Part shown: piece by piece, positions 42,938-51,612 of the stretch
Layout: each line of letters begins with the position of its first letter
Numbering within the stretch: position 1 is the first letter of the stretch
Assembly: GCA_947463515.1 (NCBI GenBank)
Contig: CANHRI010000003.1
Coordinates: 1-64,000, forward strand
Direction of reading: 5' to 3'
Source of the DNA: Flavobacteriaceae bacterium
Lineage (GTDB): Bacteria; Bacteroidota; Bacteroidia; Flavobacteriales; Flavobacteriaceae
DNA length: 64,000 bases
Program-made: the position numbers and the translations under genes
Notes under the pieces: generated by a model
The model's input: only the letters and a program-made list of their open reading frames with translations
Told to the model about the DNA's origin: nothing
Databases searched by the model: none

Positions 42938-43618
42938 ATGGGGAAATGTGAACAGTGCATTGTTCGGGAATTCAGCTCTCTGAAAGCACTTACCAAAGAC
43001 GAACTCCTGCACATGGCGGAGTGTAAAGCGTCGTACACCATTAAGAAAGGTGAAGCAATTTTTGAAGAAGGTGAAAGCATCAATGGGGTCTATTGCGTCA
43101 AAGAAGGCATCTGTAAAATGTCGAAACTGAGTTCGAACGGGAAAGACCAGATTGTCAAACTCGTCAAACCGGGCGAACTCCTCGGACAGCGTTCGTTAAT
43201 CAGTGAAGAACCCGCCAATTTAAGTGCCGTAGCGCTCGAAGATATGCAAGTTTGTTTCATCCCAAAATCGGAAATCATGTCGTTTTTCAACAAAAACAAC
43301 AATTTCTCGATGAACATGATGCGTACCATTTGTGGCGACCTGCGCGACGCCGACGACCATATGGTGACCCTAGCGCAAAAAACAGTCAAAGAACGCTTGG
43401 CCGAAACCTTGTTGTACCTCGAGGACAGTTTTGGCAAAAACGACGACGGCACCTTGCGTATTCAGCTCTCCCGTGAAGAACTCGCGGGCATGATTGGCAC
43501 AGCTACTGAGAGTTGCATACGCCTGTTATCAGAACTCAACAAGTTAGGGTATATCGAATTAATCGGTAAAAAAATAGCCTTGAAAGAACGCCAAAAACTC
43601 AAGCGAATGGCCGAGTAA
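42938..43618 (+). CDS. Crp/Fnr family transcriptional regulator
   Basis: 226 aa. A cyclic-nucleotide-binding-like beta roll spans about 20-140 (GEAIFEEGESINGVYCVKEG, PGELLGQRSLI), a dimer helix about 140-165, and a C-terminal HTH has LSREELAGMIGTATESCIRLLSELNKLGYIE. In the recognition helix Glu and Arg are spaced as in FNR/CRP, which contact the GA of TGA half-sites. Cysteines C4 and C7 (KCEQC) and C29 could hold a redox cofactor, but spacing differs from E. coli FNR. Divergent from ccoI, it is the natural regulator of the three boxes in this window. The ligand is unknown. Confidence 0.92.
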   Translation: MGKCEQCIVREFSSLKALTKDELLHMAECKASYTIKKGEAIFEEGESINGVYCVKEGICKMSKLSSNGKDQIVKLVKPGELLGQRSLISEEPANLSAVALEDMQVCFIPKSEIMSFFNKNNNFSMNMMRTICGDLRDADDHMVTLAQKTVKERLAETLLYLEDSFGKNDDGTLRIQLSREELAGMIGTATESCIRLLSELNKLGYIELIGKKIALKERQKLKRMAE

Positions 43619-44276
43619 ATGACGTACGTTCTTTGGGTGGGTTGTTGATTTAAAATTTGGGGGTTCAGGTTTTAGGATTAAGAGTTATGAATTATGAGTT
43701 ATGAATTATGAGTTATGAGTTATGAATTATGACTGGTGACTAATAATTTGAAAATGAGTTGATTTGAAGATTTGAAAATGTTCTTTCTAAGAAATATGTG
43801 TTGACTTACGACTGTTGACTGATCACTGCCAACTGATGACTGACGATTGCCGACTTACGACTCTTTGACTTACGACTTACGACTTTCCGATTTACGACTG
43901 TTGACTGATCACTGCCCACTGATTTCTGTCTACTACCCTTTAACGCGGATTTACTTTCTGCTTTAACAATTTAATTCCCTCCAAACCCTTTTTACAATCA
44001 AGTATAGTTCCCGCAGTAGCCGTAGCGTTAGCTGAACAGACGAAGTTCTTCCGCTTTTGGGTGTAGATAATAAATATAGAAAAAAACAAAAAACTTACTT
44101 AGGGAAGCGTAGACACTAATTGCTAATCGCTGATAGCTAAAGACTGAAAGCTAATGGCTATCCCCTGTCAACCAACCCCCGATAGTTCGAATTTAAGTCC
44201 TGAAGTCAAACCCTTTACCTTCTTTAGCACTATGACTTACGACTCTTTGACTTACGACTAATTGACTTACGACTAA
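43619..44276. repeat. Intergenic repeat region, no gene seen
   Basis: 658 bp between convergent genes. 43681-43735 is a period-7 array of AGTTATG/AATTATG (plus sense); 43747-43780 has TTTGAARA octamers. 43800-43925 and 44230-44276 contain CTTACGA- and CTGATCA-type units that read AAGTCGT and CAGTNNN on the minus strand; the last unit runs into the permease stop at 44277. 44101-44160 holds CTAATnGCTnA-type units. A short unique stretch (about 43925-44100) shows no reading frame of note. Confidence 0.8.
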
Positions 44277-45716
44277 TCACAACCCTCTCTTATTCAAAAA
44301 CAAATAATACACCGGTACGCCCAAAGCTACAATTCCCAAGCCTAAGCCGGCGTTGCGGGTGTCGTATACCAACAAGGCAATACAAATCGCTGCCGTTATC
44401 ACCATATACAACAAGGGTACAAAAGGATAGCCAAACGCTTTGTAGGGTCGTTCCGCATCGGGTTCGCGCTTTCGCAGGATAAAGAGTCCGCCAATAGTCA
44501 AAATATAAAACAACAACGAAGCAAAGGTGGCATAGGTGAGTAAATCGCCATACTTACCCGTCATGCACAAAAAAGAAGCCCAAACTGCTTGTACCCACAA
44601 GGCGCGAGCCGGCACTTCTTTGTCGTTGAGTTGGCCTGCCTTTTTGAAGAACAAACCGTCTTGAGCCATCGCATAAAACAAACGTCCCCCACTTAAAATA
44701 AGTCCGCTGTTGCAACCAAACGTCGACACCATAATCAACCCAGCCATGACCAATACACCCACATTGCCCATAATCACACTGGCCGCTGCCGCACCCACCC
44801 GATCTTCAGACGCAAACATAATCCCGCGCTCCATAACTGTAGTGCCGTCGGGCGAACCGTTGAGCGGCAATAAAGACAAATACGCCACATTCGCCAACAA
44901 ATAGATGATGGTTACAATCAAAGTGCCCAAAAACAAACTGCGGGGAATATTACGCTTCGGGTCTTTGATTTCCCCGGCGATAAATGTGACATTATTCCAC
45001 GCATCACTCGAAAACAACGGATTGATAATGGTTGCACCCATAACGCCCAACAACGCCACGCCACTCAATAGCGAAACCGTCAGGGTGCCGTCGTTTTGAA
45101 CCGTTTTTTTGGCGTCCCATGCCGAGGCAAAATTCGCCGTAAGCACCTCCGATTGCAATCCTACGTACAACCCGAGGATGATTAACGCAAAAAGTGCAAT
45201 CAACTTGGCCGAAGTAAACACCAATTGGATAATCTTCCCGTTTTGAACGCCACGGGTATTGATGTAGGTCAGTAGAAAAATACTGAGTATCGCCAAAATT
45301 TGTTTGTTGGTAAATACAAAACTTTCGTAGGCAAAAATCTTTTGTTCCAACACTGGAAAAAATACCGCCGTGTAATTGGCAAACGCCACAGCAACCGCCG
45401 CTATCACCCCCGTTTGAATAACGGTAAAAACCGTCCATCCGTAGAGAAATGACACGAGTTTTCCATAGGCGCGCTGAATATACACAAACTGTCCACCCGC
45501 ATTCGGCATCATACCCGCCAACTCCCCATAACTCAATGCCGCCGACATGGTAAGGAGCCCTGTCACAAACCACAATACCAAAATCCAAGCGGCCGAACCC
45601 ACATCACGGGCCATAGCTGATGTTACCAAAAAGATCCCCGAACCAATCATCGAGCCCGCTACCAAACTGGTCGCGTCAATGAGTCCGAGTGTGCGTTTTA
45701 ATTCGTGTTTTTCCAT
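44277..45716 (-). CDS. APC-superfamily amino-acid permease
   Basis: 479 aa with about 12 transmembrane helices. The N-terminus LGLIDATSLVAGSMIGSGIF carries the GSGIF substrate-site motif of the APC superfamily in helix 1, followed by AALSYGELAGMMPNAGGQFVY. It resembles the LAT/CAT-like exchangers annotated as amino acid permeases in Flavobacteriaceae. It probably imports or exchanges amino acids across the cytoplasmic membrane; specificity is not visible. It is a single gene flanked by repeats on its 3' side; the TGA stop is part of the last repeat-like unit. Confidence 0.9.
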   Translation of the reverse strand: MEKHELKRTLGLIDATSLVAGSMIGSGIFLVTSAMARDVGSAAWILVLWFVTGLLTMSAALSYGELAGMMPNAGGQFVYIQRAYGKLVSFLYGWTVFTVIQTGVIAAVAVAFANYTAVFFPVLEQKIFAYESFVFTNKQILAILSIFLLTYINTRGVQNGKIIQLVFTSAKLIALFALIILGLYVGLQSEVLTANFASAWDAKKTVQNDGTLTVSLLSGVALLGVMGATIINPLFSSDAWNNVTFIAGEIKDPKRNIPRSLFLGTLIVTIIYLLANVAYLSLLPLNGSPDGTTVMERGIMFASEDRVGAAAASVIMGNVGVLVMAGLIMVSTFGCNSGLILSGGRLFYAMAQDGLFFKKAGQLNDKEVPARALWVQAVWASFLCMTGKYGDLLTYATFASLLFYILTIGGLFILRKREPDAERPYKAFGYPFVPLLYMVITAAICIALLVYDTRNAGLGLGIVALGVPVYYLFLNKRGL

Positions 45717-45750
45717 AGTAGTCGTTAGACTTTAGTTGTTATTAAGTTTC

Positions 45751-45787
45751 ATTTTCAAATTTTCAAATCATCAAATCATCAAATCTT
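45751..45787 (-). repeat. TTTGA octamer repeats at the mazG 3' end
   Basis: Minus-strand reading: TTTGATGA, TTTGATGA, TTTGAAAA, TTTGAAAA. The first unit supplies the mazG stop codon (45781-45779). The same octamer family follows tsaC and lies near 43747. Confidence 0.75.
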
Positions 45788-46552
45788 CTTCGCCTCATTC
45801 CAATACACATCCATCTCCGCCAAGGTCATATCGGCTAGGGATTTTCCCATAGCGTTGACCTTTTCCTCCAAATATTGAAAGCGCTTGATAAACTTTTTGT
45901 TGGTACGTTCTAAAGCGTCTTCGGGATTGACATTCAAAAACCGAGCGTAATTGATCATCGAAAACAGCACATCACCAAACTCCGATTCGATACGGTCCAG
46001 GTTGCCTGTCGCCACTTCTTCCTGCAATTCTTGTAATTCTTCTTGAACCTTTTCCCAAACCTGTTCGGGTTGCTCCCAATCGAAGCCCACGCCTTTGGCC
46101 TTATCTTGCACCCGACTGGCTTTAACCATAGCAGGTAAACCTTTGGGCACACCTTCCAAAACCGATTTTTTGCCTTCTTTTAATTTGAGTTTTTCCCAAT
46201 TGCGCTTCACTTCCTCTTCATCGGCCACGACCACATCACCATAAATATGCGGATGCCGGTGGATGAGTTTATCGCAAATTTCGTTGGCCACATCGGCTAT
46301 ATCAAAAGCTTGGGTTTCACTTCCAATTTTGGCATAAAAAACGATGTGCAACAGGAGGTCGCCCAACTCTTTTTTGACTTCTTCCAAGTTGTTGTCCAAA
46401 ATAGCATCGCCCAATTCATAGGTTTCTTCAATAGTCAAATGTCGGAGGGATTGCAGGGTTTGCTTCTTGTCCCAGGGACATTTTTCCCGTAAATCGTCCA
46501 TAATATCGAGCAATCGATTGAAGGCTTGCAGTTGTGCTTCGCGGGTATTCAT
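45779..46552 (-). CDS. mazG: Nucleoside triphosphate pyrophosphohydrolase MazG
   Basis: 257 aa with two MazG domains. The N-terminal one has LTIEETYELGDAILDNN and EVKKELGDLLLHIVFYAKI, the EExxE and ExxD metal-binding helices. The C-terminal one has EELQELQEEVATGN and ESEFGDVLFSMINYARF. The enzyme hydrolyses NTPs to NMP and pyrophosphate; E. coli MazG lowers ppGpp-related stress and removes damaged nucleotides. The final codons (AKKI) and stop merge into TTTGA repeats. The gene upstream (DUF5606) is separated by a terminator-like hairpin. Confidence 0.95.
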   Translation of the reverse strand: MNTREAQLQAFNRLLDIMDDLREKCPWDKKQTLQSLRHLTIEETYELGDAILDNNLEEVKKELGDLLLHIVFYAKIGSETQAFDIADVANEICDKLIHRHPHIYGDVVVADEEEVKRNWEKLKLKEGKKSVLEGVPKGLPAMVKASRVQDKAKGVGFDWEQPEQVWEKVQEELQELQEEVATGNLDRIESEFGDVLFSMINYARFLNVNPEDALERTNKKFIKRFQYLEEKVNAMGKSLADMTLAEMDVYWNEAKKI

Positions 46553-46580
46553 GGGTATCGTTTTGGGTAAAAATAAGAAA

Positions 46581-46604
46581 TCCCGACCGTTAAATCGATC
46601 GGGA
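46581..46604 (-). terminator. Terminator after the DUF5606 gene
   Basis: Minus strand: TCCCGATCG (46604-46596) pairs with CGGTCGGGA (46589-46581) with one G-T pair and a 6-nt loop, followed by TTTCTTATTTTT. It lies between the DUF5606 gene and mazG. Confidence 0.7.
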
Positions 46605-46633
46605 AATTAGATATTTAGTTCCCCACGAGAATT

Positions 46634-47107
46634 TTATTCGCTTTTCTTCGTAGTTTTCTTTTTGGCTTTCACCTCTTCTACTACTTGTTCTTTGATTTCT
46701 TCCGCATTTTCAACCACGGGTTCGTCTTTTGAAACCATCCCTTTGGCTTGTAAGATATTGTACCAATTCAATACTTTTTTGATATCAGAAGCATACACGC
46801 GGTCCTGATCGTAATCAGGCAACACGGTTTCAAAATACGCAATCAATTTGGCATTATCTTCTTTGTGGGAAATCACTGGACCTTCGTTTTCCAATTGTGC
46901 AATGGCACGCAACACCTCAACCAAGGGTTTTTCTTCGGTATAGGTGTACATTGAAATTTCCGACAACAAACTCACATTACTGCGTAAGCCAACGGTAATT
47001 CGTTTTCCGTCCAATAACGATTCGGCAACGAAACCCGAACGCGTTTGTATTTTCAACTCATAAAGCCCGGGTTTTCCGGAAATGGCCAATATTTTATCAA
47101 TTTTCAT
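46634..47107 (-). CDS. DUF5606 domain protein
   Basis: 157 aa. The N-terminal KIDKILAISGKPGLYELKIQ and ESLLDGKRITVGLRSNVSLL are the recognisable core of DUF5606, a Bacteroidota-specific small cytoplasmic protein family. The C-terminal ~35 residues are Glu/Lys-rich and probably disordered. It sits 46 bp downstream of the peptide deformylase gene on the same strand, and I recall def-DUF5606-mazG as a frequent order in flavobacteria. Function unknown. Confidence 0.9.
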   Translation of the reverse strand: MKIDKILAISGKPGLYELKIQTRSGFVAESLLDGKRITVGLRSNVSLLSEISMYTYTEEKPLVEVLRAIAQLENEGPVISHKEDNAKLIAYFETVLPDYDQDRVYASDIKKVLNWYNILQAKGMVSKDEPVVENAEEIKEQVVEEVKAKKKTTKKSE

Positions 47108-47152
47108 ACTGAGTGTATTTTTAATGGGGGCAAATATATTTATTTGTTTGCA

Positions 47153-47740
47153 TTAACGTCCTTTTTTGTTGTAAAAACGCATACGATAGTCAGGGCGCGC
47201 CTTTCCATCCATAATATTCTGAAGTTTTTTCTTAATTAACGTGCGTTTCAGCATCGAAATTTTATCGGTAAATAAAATCCCTTCAATGTGGTCGTATTCG
47301 TGCTGAATCACCCGCGCGATTAATCCATCGAAAACTTCTGTTTTTTCCACAAAATGCTCGTCACAATACTGCAAAGTCACTCGTTCTTTTCGGTACACAT
47401 CTTCGCGAACATCGGGAATACTCAAACAGCCTTCGTTAAATCCCCACTCCTCGCCTTCCTCTTTGAGAATTTGCGCATTAATAAAGGTGCGCTTAAATCC
47501 TTTCAGTTGGGCACTTTCCTCCGCGCTCAGGGATTCACTATCCGCAAAAGGCTCGGTATCAATCACAAACAAGCGAATGGGCAGTCCGATTTGAGGAGCC
47601 GCCAATCCCACGCCATACGCATTGTACATGGTATCGTACATGTTGTGAATGAGTTCGGATAACTGCGGATAATCGGGTGTAATGGATTCCCCAACCTTTC
47701 GTAAAACTGGGTCGCCGTAACCCACAATGGGTAAAATCAT
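47153..47740 (-). CDS. def: Peptide deformylase
   Basis: 195 aa with the three class signatures: GVGLAAPQIGLP (motif 1), EGCLSIPDV (motif 2, Cys metal ligand) and QHEYDHIEG (motif 3, HExxH-type His ligands and catalytic Glu). It removes the formyl group from N-terminal Met of new proteins using Fe(II). The neighbour ruvX is upstream on the same strand after about 57 bp. Confidence 0.97.
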   Translation of the reverse strand: MILPIVGYGDPVLRKVGESITPDYPQLSELIHNMYDTMYNAYGVGLAAPQIGLPIRLFVIDTEPFADSESLSAEESAQLKGFKRTFINAQILKEEGEEWGFNEGCLSIPDVREDVYRKERVTLQYCDEHFVEKTEVFDGLIARVIQHEYDHIEGILFTDKISMLKRTLIKKKLQNIMDGKARPDYRMRFYNKKGR

Positions 47741-47797
47741 GGATGTATTTTTAAGGATGGGGCAAAAGTAGGAAAAAAAACAGCGATGCTAAAGGAT

Positions 47798-48214
47798 TTA
47801 TATCATTTTACGGCTCAGATAATCTTGCAATAAAATGGTGGCTGCAATCTCATCGACCAATCCTTTATTTTGGCGTTGCTTCTTCGTGAGTCCGCTATCA
47901 ATCATCGTTTGAAAAGCCATTTTTGAGGTAAAACGCTCGTCCACGCGCACCACTGGGATTTCAGGAAAAGTGGCTTGAAATTGCACCACAAAAGCGTCTA
48001 CCAATGGGGCACTTTCCGAGGGTAAACCGTTCATCTGTTTGGGTTCGCCTATTAAAACGCTTCGCACGTCCTCTTTTTTAAAATAATCGACCAAAAAAGG
48101 AAACAATTGCGCCGTGTCGACCGTGGTGAGTCCAGAGGCAATAATTTGCAAATCATCTGTAACGGCTATTCCCGTGCGTTTGCGTCCGTAATCGATGGCT
48201 AAAATTCGTGGCAT
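47798..48214 (-). CDS. ruvX: RuvX/YqgF Holliday junction resolvase-like protein
   Basis: 138 aa with RNase H-like fold: RILAIDYGRKRTGIAVTD (first catalytic Asp), SVLIGEPKQMNG, VVRVDERFTSKMA and KGLVDEIAATILLQDYL (last Asp). Family members process 16S rRNA ends or resolve junctions. The frame extends to 48451, but the ATG at 48214 fits the family and lies 4 nt after a TATCTTTG promoter element, giving an apparently leaderless mRNA. The promoter lies just beyond the stop of the NlpE/META gene. Confidence 0.94.
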   Translation of the reverse strand: MPRILAIDYGRKRTGIAVTDDLQIIASGLTTVDTAQLFPFLVDYFKKEDVRSVLIGEPKQMNGLPSESAPLVDAFVVQFQATFPEIPVVRVDERFTSKMAFQTMIDSGLTKKQRQNKGLVDEIAATILLQDYLSRKMI

Positions 48215-48218
48215 GCTA

Positions 48219-48226
48219 CAAAGATA
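48219..48226 (-). promoter_or_regulatory. -7 element of ruvX
   Basis: TATCTTTG on the minus strand (48226-48219), then TAGC, then ATG. Expected transcription start coincides with the start codon. Confidence 0.6.
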
Positions 48227-48230
48227 CAGA

Positions 48231-49079
48231 TTATTTGGCCGCGGTAAATTGGGCCAATACCGTTTTCCCTTGACGCAGCAGCAATTGGTCTTTTTGGATG
48301 GAATAGGCATCGACTTGCGATAACATTTTGACAAACGCCGCCTCGACTTGATCATCGGGGCAGGCCATCTTGGTCGAAATGATTGCCGTAAAAGCCAACC
48401 CATCCACCGAAGGCATAATATATTGTCCACCGATTTGATTACAACCCACATACGCGGTAAAACGAGCGTCTTTGGACAGTAACGTCAGGGTAAATGTTTT
48501 TTTGGAGGATTGAATTTTCTTTTTCAAAAGGGTATGCAAGCGCCATTCGGTTCCTGCTAAGGCAAAGGTAACGGGTGCGGCAGGCGTTGTTCCTTTGACC
48601 ACCGTAGCTTCTTTGGCTACTAGCAATTCTCCTGTTTGTGCATCTTTTTTCATTTTCGTCAAACGATAGCGGGAGGCTAAATCGCCCGTAATGGGTTTTC
48701 CCTGCAAATCCAATTGCTGTAGCACTCCCTCCAAAACGGCATACGCATAGGGACCGCGCTTTTTATCGTCAAGCTGAATTTGCGTTTCGTTGGCATTCCA
48801 ACCATAAGTCCCGCGCACCACAAAAGGCGTATCGGACTTACCCAAATAACGGGTCGTTAAAACAAAATGGGTGGTATCCTGCAATTCCAACTGCGTCTCT
48901 ATCCCTTCACAATCGGCACAGGGCAACACGCCTTTATACACCCCGAGATAATCCAAAGTTTGTTTGGCAGAGGTTACCTTTGGGTTCGTTTGGGGAGAAG
49001 GTTCCGGTTTGGCTTCTTTGGAAGTACAGGAAAAAAAGGTAAACGCTAAAGTAAAAAGAAGGGAAATGAGGTACCGCAT
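48231..49079 (-). CDS. NlpE-like and META-domain lipoprotein
   Basis: 282 aa. The N-terminus MRYLISLLFTLAFTFFSC with FFSC is a lipobox, so the protein is a membrane-anchored lipoprotein. GVYKGVLPCADCEGIETQLEL at about 46-66 carries the PCADCxGI motif of the NlpE N-terminal domain, linked to copper tolerance and envelope stress. From about residue 175, GTEWRLHTL, YVGCNQIGGQY and TKMACPD form a META/HslJ domain. The combination in one chain looks like a fusion of two envelope-stress modules. Role inferred: surface or metal-stress sensing. Confidence 0.88.
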   Translation of the reverse strand: MRYLISLLFTLAFTFFSCTSKEAKPEPSPQTNPKVTSAKQTLDYLGVYKGVLPCADCEGIETQLELQDTTHFVLTTRYLGKSDTPFVVRGTYGWNANETQIQLDDKKRGPYAYAVLEGVLQQLDLQGKPITGDLASRYRLTKMKKDAQTGELLVAKEATVVKGTTPAAPVTFALAGTEWRLHTLLKKKIQSSKKTFTLTLLSKDARFTAYVGCNQIGGQYIMPSVDGLAFTAIISTKMACPDDQVEAAFVKMLSQVDAYSIQKDQLLLRQGKTVLAQFTAAK

Positions 49080-49175
49080 AATGGAATTATTTTGAGTTCA
49101 AAACTAAATAGATTACGGAACAATTTTCTTAAAAAATGTGTAAACTTTAGCACAACGCAAACGCAACGAGATTGG

Positions 49176-49183
49176 TATATTTG
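49176..49183 (+). promoter_or_regulatory. -7 element of the glycosyltransferase at 49188
   Basis: TATATTTG, then four bases (TGGA), then the ATG at 49188. It argues against the longer frame from 49092 and for a leaderless mRNA. Confidence 0.55.
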
Positions 49184-49187
49184 TGGA

Positions 49188-50072
49188 ATGAATGCAACAC
49201 AGCACCTCTTGTTTGTCGCTTTTGGGAACCGGGACTATCAAAATGAATTGATTTGGGCACTGATCTCCTTGGCGCGTGTGCATCCAGAACCCGCATTTCA
49301 CATCCATATTTTCTCCGACGATACGGCGTACCTTCAATCGCAAATTCCCTTACCTATAACCTACCATACGCTGACGCCCAACCAACTTACCGAGGCAAAA
49401 GGATCGTCCGATTATCCTTATCGCGTCAAGATTAAAATACTACAAGACTGCTTGGAACGCTACACGGGCTCATTCTTGTACCTTGACACCGACTGTTTGA
49501 TCACAGCGTCTTTGACTCCCGTTTTTGAAGCCCTCGAAAAAGGAACGGTGTTTATGGATAGAAATGAAGGAGCGTTAAAGGCCAATACCGGAGGAATCGC
49601 CCGTAAAATGAAAAAAGTGTTGCGTAAACAGTCCTCTTTTCCCTTACCCAACGGCGAAATTGTTACGTTGAGTGAAGCCTTTGAAATTTGGAATTCAGGA
49701 TGTATTGGGGTTTCCAACCAACATCTCCCGCTTTTGTACCGCGCCGAAGCCTTCATGGATGCGTTGTATGCTACCTACCCGTTGTTTAGTATGGAACAGA
49801 TCGCCGTTACGGAAGCGCTGCAACGTGAACCCCTTGCGGAAAGTAAAAATTGGATGCATCATTATTGGTATTTTAAAGAATTCAGACCCGTAATTCATGC
49901 TTTTTTGGCGTATTATTCCGTTTGGGAAGAACGATTGGAAAAGGCTCCGCTGTGGGATCCACGGCAACTTTCGGCAAGCAAACGTCGGTACAAACAACTC
50001 GGATTTTGGGGTCGAACTTACCAAAAAATTCGCTTTGGCTACCGATGGAAAAATCCAGAGTTCCGTCCGTAA
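49188..50072 (+). CDS. Putative glycosyltransferase (GT-A-like)
   Basis: 294 aa from the ATG at 49188; the 32 codons before it overlap the promoter. FLYLDTDCLI near residue 93 contains a DTD triad, the DxD metal/nucleotide-sugar motif of GT-A enzymes such as GT8. VFMDRNEGALKANTGG and FEIWNSGCIGVSNQHL follow, typical of acceptor-site loops (NxG). It has no membrane segment. It stands between an envelope lipoprotein and dapD, and the main LPS glycosyltransferase cluster begins 2.7 kb downstream. Donor and acceptor unknown. Confidence 0.75.
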   Translation: MNATQHLLFVAFGNRDYQNELIWALISLARVHPEPAFHIHIFSDDTAYLQSQIPLPITYHTLTPNQLTEAKGSSDYPYRVKIKILQDCLERYTGSFLYLDTDCLITASLTPVFEALEKGTVFMDRNEGALKANTGGIARKMKKVLRKQSSFPLPNGEIVTLSEAFEIWNSGCIGVSNQHLPLLYRAEAFMDALYATYPLFSMEQIAVTEALQREPLAESKNWMHHYWYFKEFRPVIHAFLAYYSVWEERLEKAPLWDPRQLSASKRRYKQLGFWGRTYQKIRFGYRWKNPEFRP

Positions 50073-50088
50073 AAAACAAACAAACTGC

Positions 50089-50096
50089 TATCTTTG
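50089..50096 (+). promoter_or_regulatory. -7 element of dapD
   Basis: TATCTTTG, 17 nt before the ATG at 50114. No TTG at the right distance. Confidence 0.5.
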
Positions 50097-50113
50097 TCAC
50101 TCAATTTTTAGAT

Positions 50114-50929
50114 ATGACAACACTACAACAAACCATAGAAAAAGCGTGGGAAAACCGCGAATTATTGAAAGATGAAACCACTCAAAATACTATCCGCGAG
50201 GTGATTAACCTTTTGGATGCAGGAACACTTCGGGTCGCCCAACCCATCGAAGGCGGTTGGCAAGTAAACGAATGGGTGAAGAAAGCCGTCGTGATGTACT
50301 TCCCCATTCAAAAAATGGAAACCTTTGAAGTGGGAATTTTCGAATACCACGACAAAATGCCTTTAAAACGGGGATATGCCGAAAAAGGAATTCGCGTGGT
50401 ACCCAATGCCGTAGCGCGTCACGGGGCCTATATTTCCAAAGGTGTAATTTTAATGCCGAGTTATGTTAACATCGGTGCCTATGTCGATGAAGGTACGATG
50501 GTCGATACCTGGGCCACCGTGGGAAGTTGTGCACAAATCGGGAAAGACGTCCACCTAAGTGGTGGTGTGGGTATTGGTGGGGTTTTGGAACCCTTACAAG
50601 CGGCCCCCGTAATCATTGAAGATGGTGCGTTCATTGGTTCGCGTTGCATCGTGGTTGAAGGAGTTCGGGTGGAAAAAGAAGCCGTTTTAGGAGCCAATGT
50701 ATGCTTGACCGCCTCAACGAAAATCATAGATGTGACAGGAAGCGAACCCGTTGAATACAAAGGCGTAGTCCCTGCCCGCTCTGTTGTTATCCCAGGAAGT
50801 TATACCAAAGAATTTGGCGCCGGAAGTTACCAAGTTCCTTGTGCACTCATCATCGGAAAACGCAAACCCTCGACCGACTTAAAAACGTCGTTGAATGATG
50901 CGTTACGCGAGTATGATGTAGCGGTGTAG
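50114..50929 (+). CDS. dapD: 2,3,4,5-tetrahydropyridine-2,6-dicarboxylate N-succinyltransferase
   Basis: 271 aa from the ATG at 50114 (MTTLQQTIEKAWENREL), matching the usual DapD length; the longer frame to 49922 overlaps the previous gene. The left-handed beta-helix shows hexapeptide turns (GAYVDEGTMVDTWATVGSCAQIGKDVHLS within about 125-155) and ends with PARSVVIPGS. The enzyme succinylates tetrahydrodipicolinate in the lysine/diaminopimelate route that feeds peptidoglycan. It has its own promoter. Confidence 0.96.
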   Translation: MTTLQQTIEKAWENRELLKDETTQNTIREVINLLDAGTLRVAQPIEGGWQVNEWVKKAVVMYFPIQKMETFEVGIFEYHDKMPLKRGYAEKGIRVVPNAVARHGAYISKGVILMPSYVNIGAYVDEGTMVDTWATVGSCAQIGKDVHLSGGVGIGGVLEPLQAAPVIIEDGAFIGSRCIVVEGVRVEKEAVLGANVCLTASTKIIDVTGSEPVEYKGVVPARSVVIPGSYTKEFGAGSYQVPCALIIGKRKPSTDLKTSLNDALREYDVAV

Positions 50930-50940
50930 CGGAGTTTCTC

Positions 50941-51000
50941 CCGAAATTTCGGAATCAAGTTTCAGGTTCTTACCGTTAAAAGAAGATATTACTCTTTTAA
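50941..51000 (+). other. Hairpins after dapD
   Basis: CCGAAATTTCGG (50941-50952) is a perfect palindrome. TTAAAAGA (50976-50983) pairs with TCTTTTAA (50993-51000). Between them is CAAGTTTCAGGTTC, also found after hemN. Possible 3'-end structures; no strong T-run. Confidence 0.4.
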
Positions 51001-51045
51001 GGAACCCTTTAGCATTTAAAATTCAAAATTTACAATAATCAAACA

Positions 51046-51612
51046 ATGATTCGCTCCCTCTCTCCCCAGGAAATCCTCTTTTGTTTCGCGTTAAAATCCG
51101 AAGCGGCCGATGTCTTTGAGGGACAAAACGTACTCTTTACAGGAATCGGTAAAGTGCAAGCGGCCTTTGCGTTGACCAAAGCCATAGCGATACAACGTCC
51201 CAAACTGATCATTAATCTGGGAACTGTGGGCAGTACCCATTTTCCTAAAGGATCCGTGGTGCATTGCACCCAATTTGTCCAACGCGATATGGATGTGCGT
51301 GGGTTGGGTTTTAAATTGTATGAAACACCGTTGTCGGGTCTTCCTGTTGTGTTGGAGTATGGCGAATCCTTTGCGGGACTCCCTCATGCGGTGTGTGGTT
51401 CGGGGGACAGTTTTGAAATGGAACATGCCGAATCGTTGTATACCGTAGTCGATATGGAAGCCTATGCCCTCGCCTACATCGCCCAACAAGAAAAAATTCC
51501 GTTTTTATGCCTTAAATACATCTCCGACGGCGCCGATGACAATGCCGCCACCGACTGGACCGAACAGGTGCATAAAGCGGCTGAGGCGTATGGGAGGCTT
51601 TTGTTGGGTTGA
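51046..51612 (+). CDS. Phosphorylase-superfamily (MTA/SAH nucleosidase-like) protein
   Basis: 188 aa. FTGIGKVQAAFALTKAI and LIINLGTVGS match the nucleoside phosphorylase fold. CGSGDSFE and VVDMEAYALAYIAQQEKIPFLCLKYISDGAD give the purine pocket and the MEA ribose-binding Glu of 5'-methylthioadenosine/S-adenosylhomocysteine nucleosidases. It is 40 or so residues shorter than E. coli MTAN, lacking part of the N-terminal region. The expected reaction is cleavage of a nucleoside to base and ribose derivative; the exact substrate is uncertain. Confidence 0.82.
   Translation: MIRSLSPQEILFCFALKSEAADVFEGQNVLFTGIGKVQAAFALTKAIAIQRPKLIINLGTVGSTHFPKGSVVHCTQFVQRDMDVRGLGFKLYETPLSGLPVVLEYGESFAGLPHAVCGSGDSFEMEHAESLYTVVDMEAYALAYIAQQEKIPFLCLKYISDGADDNAATDWTEQVHKAAEAYGRLLLG

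Noticed and set aside
43619-44276. Degenerate insertion sequence
   Set aside because: Only short-period repeats are present; no transposase fragments or terminal inverted repeats were found.
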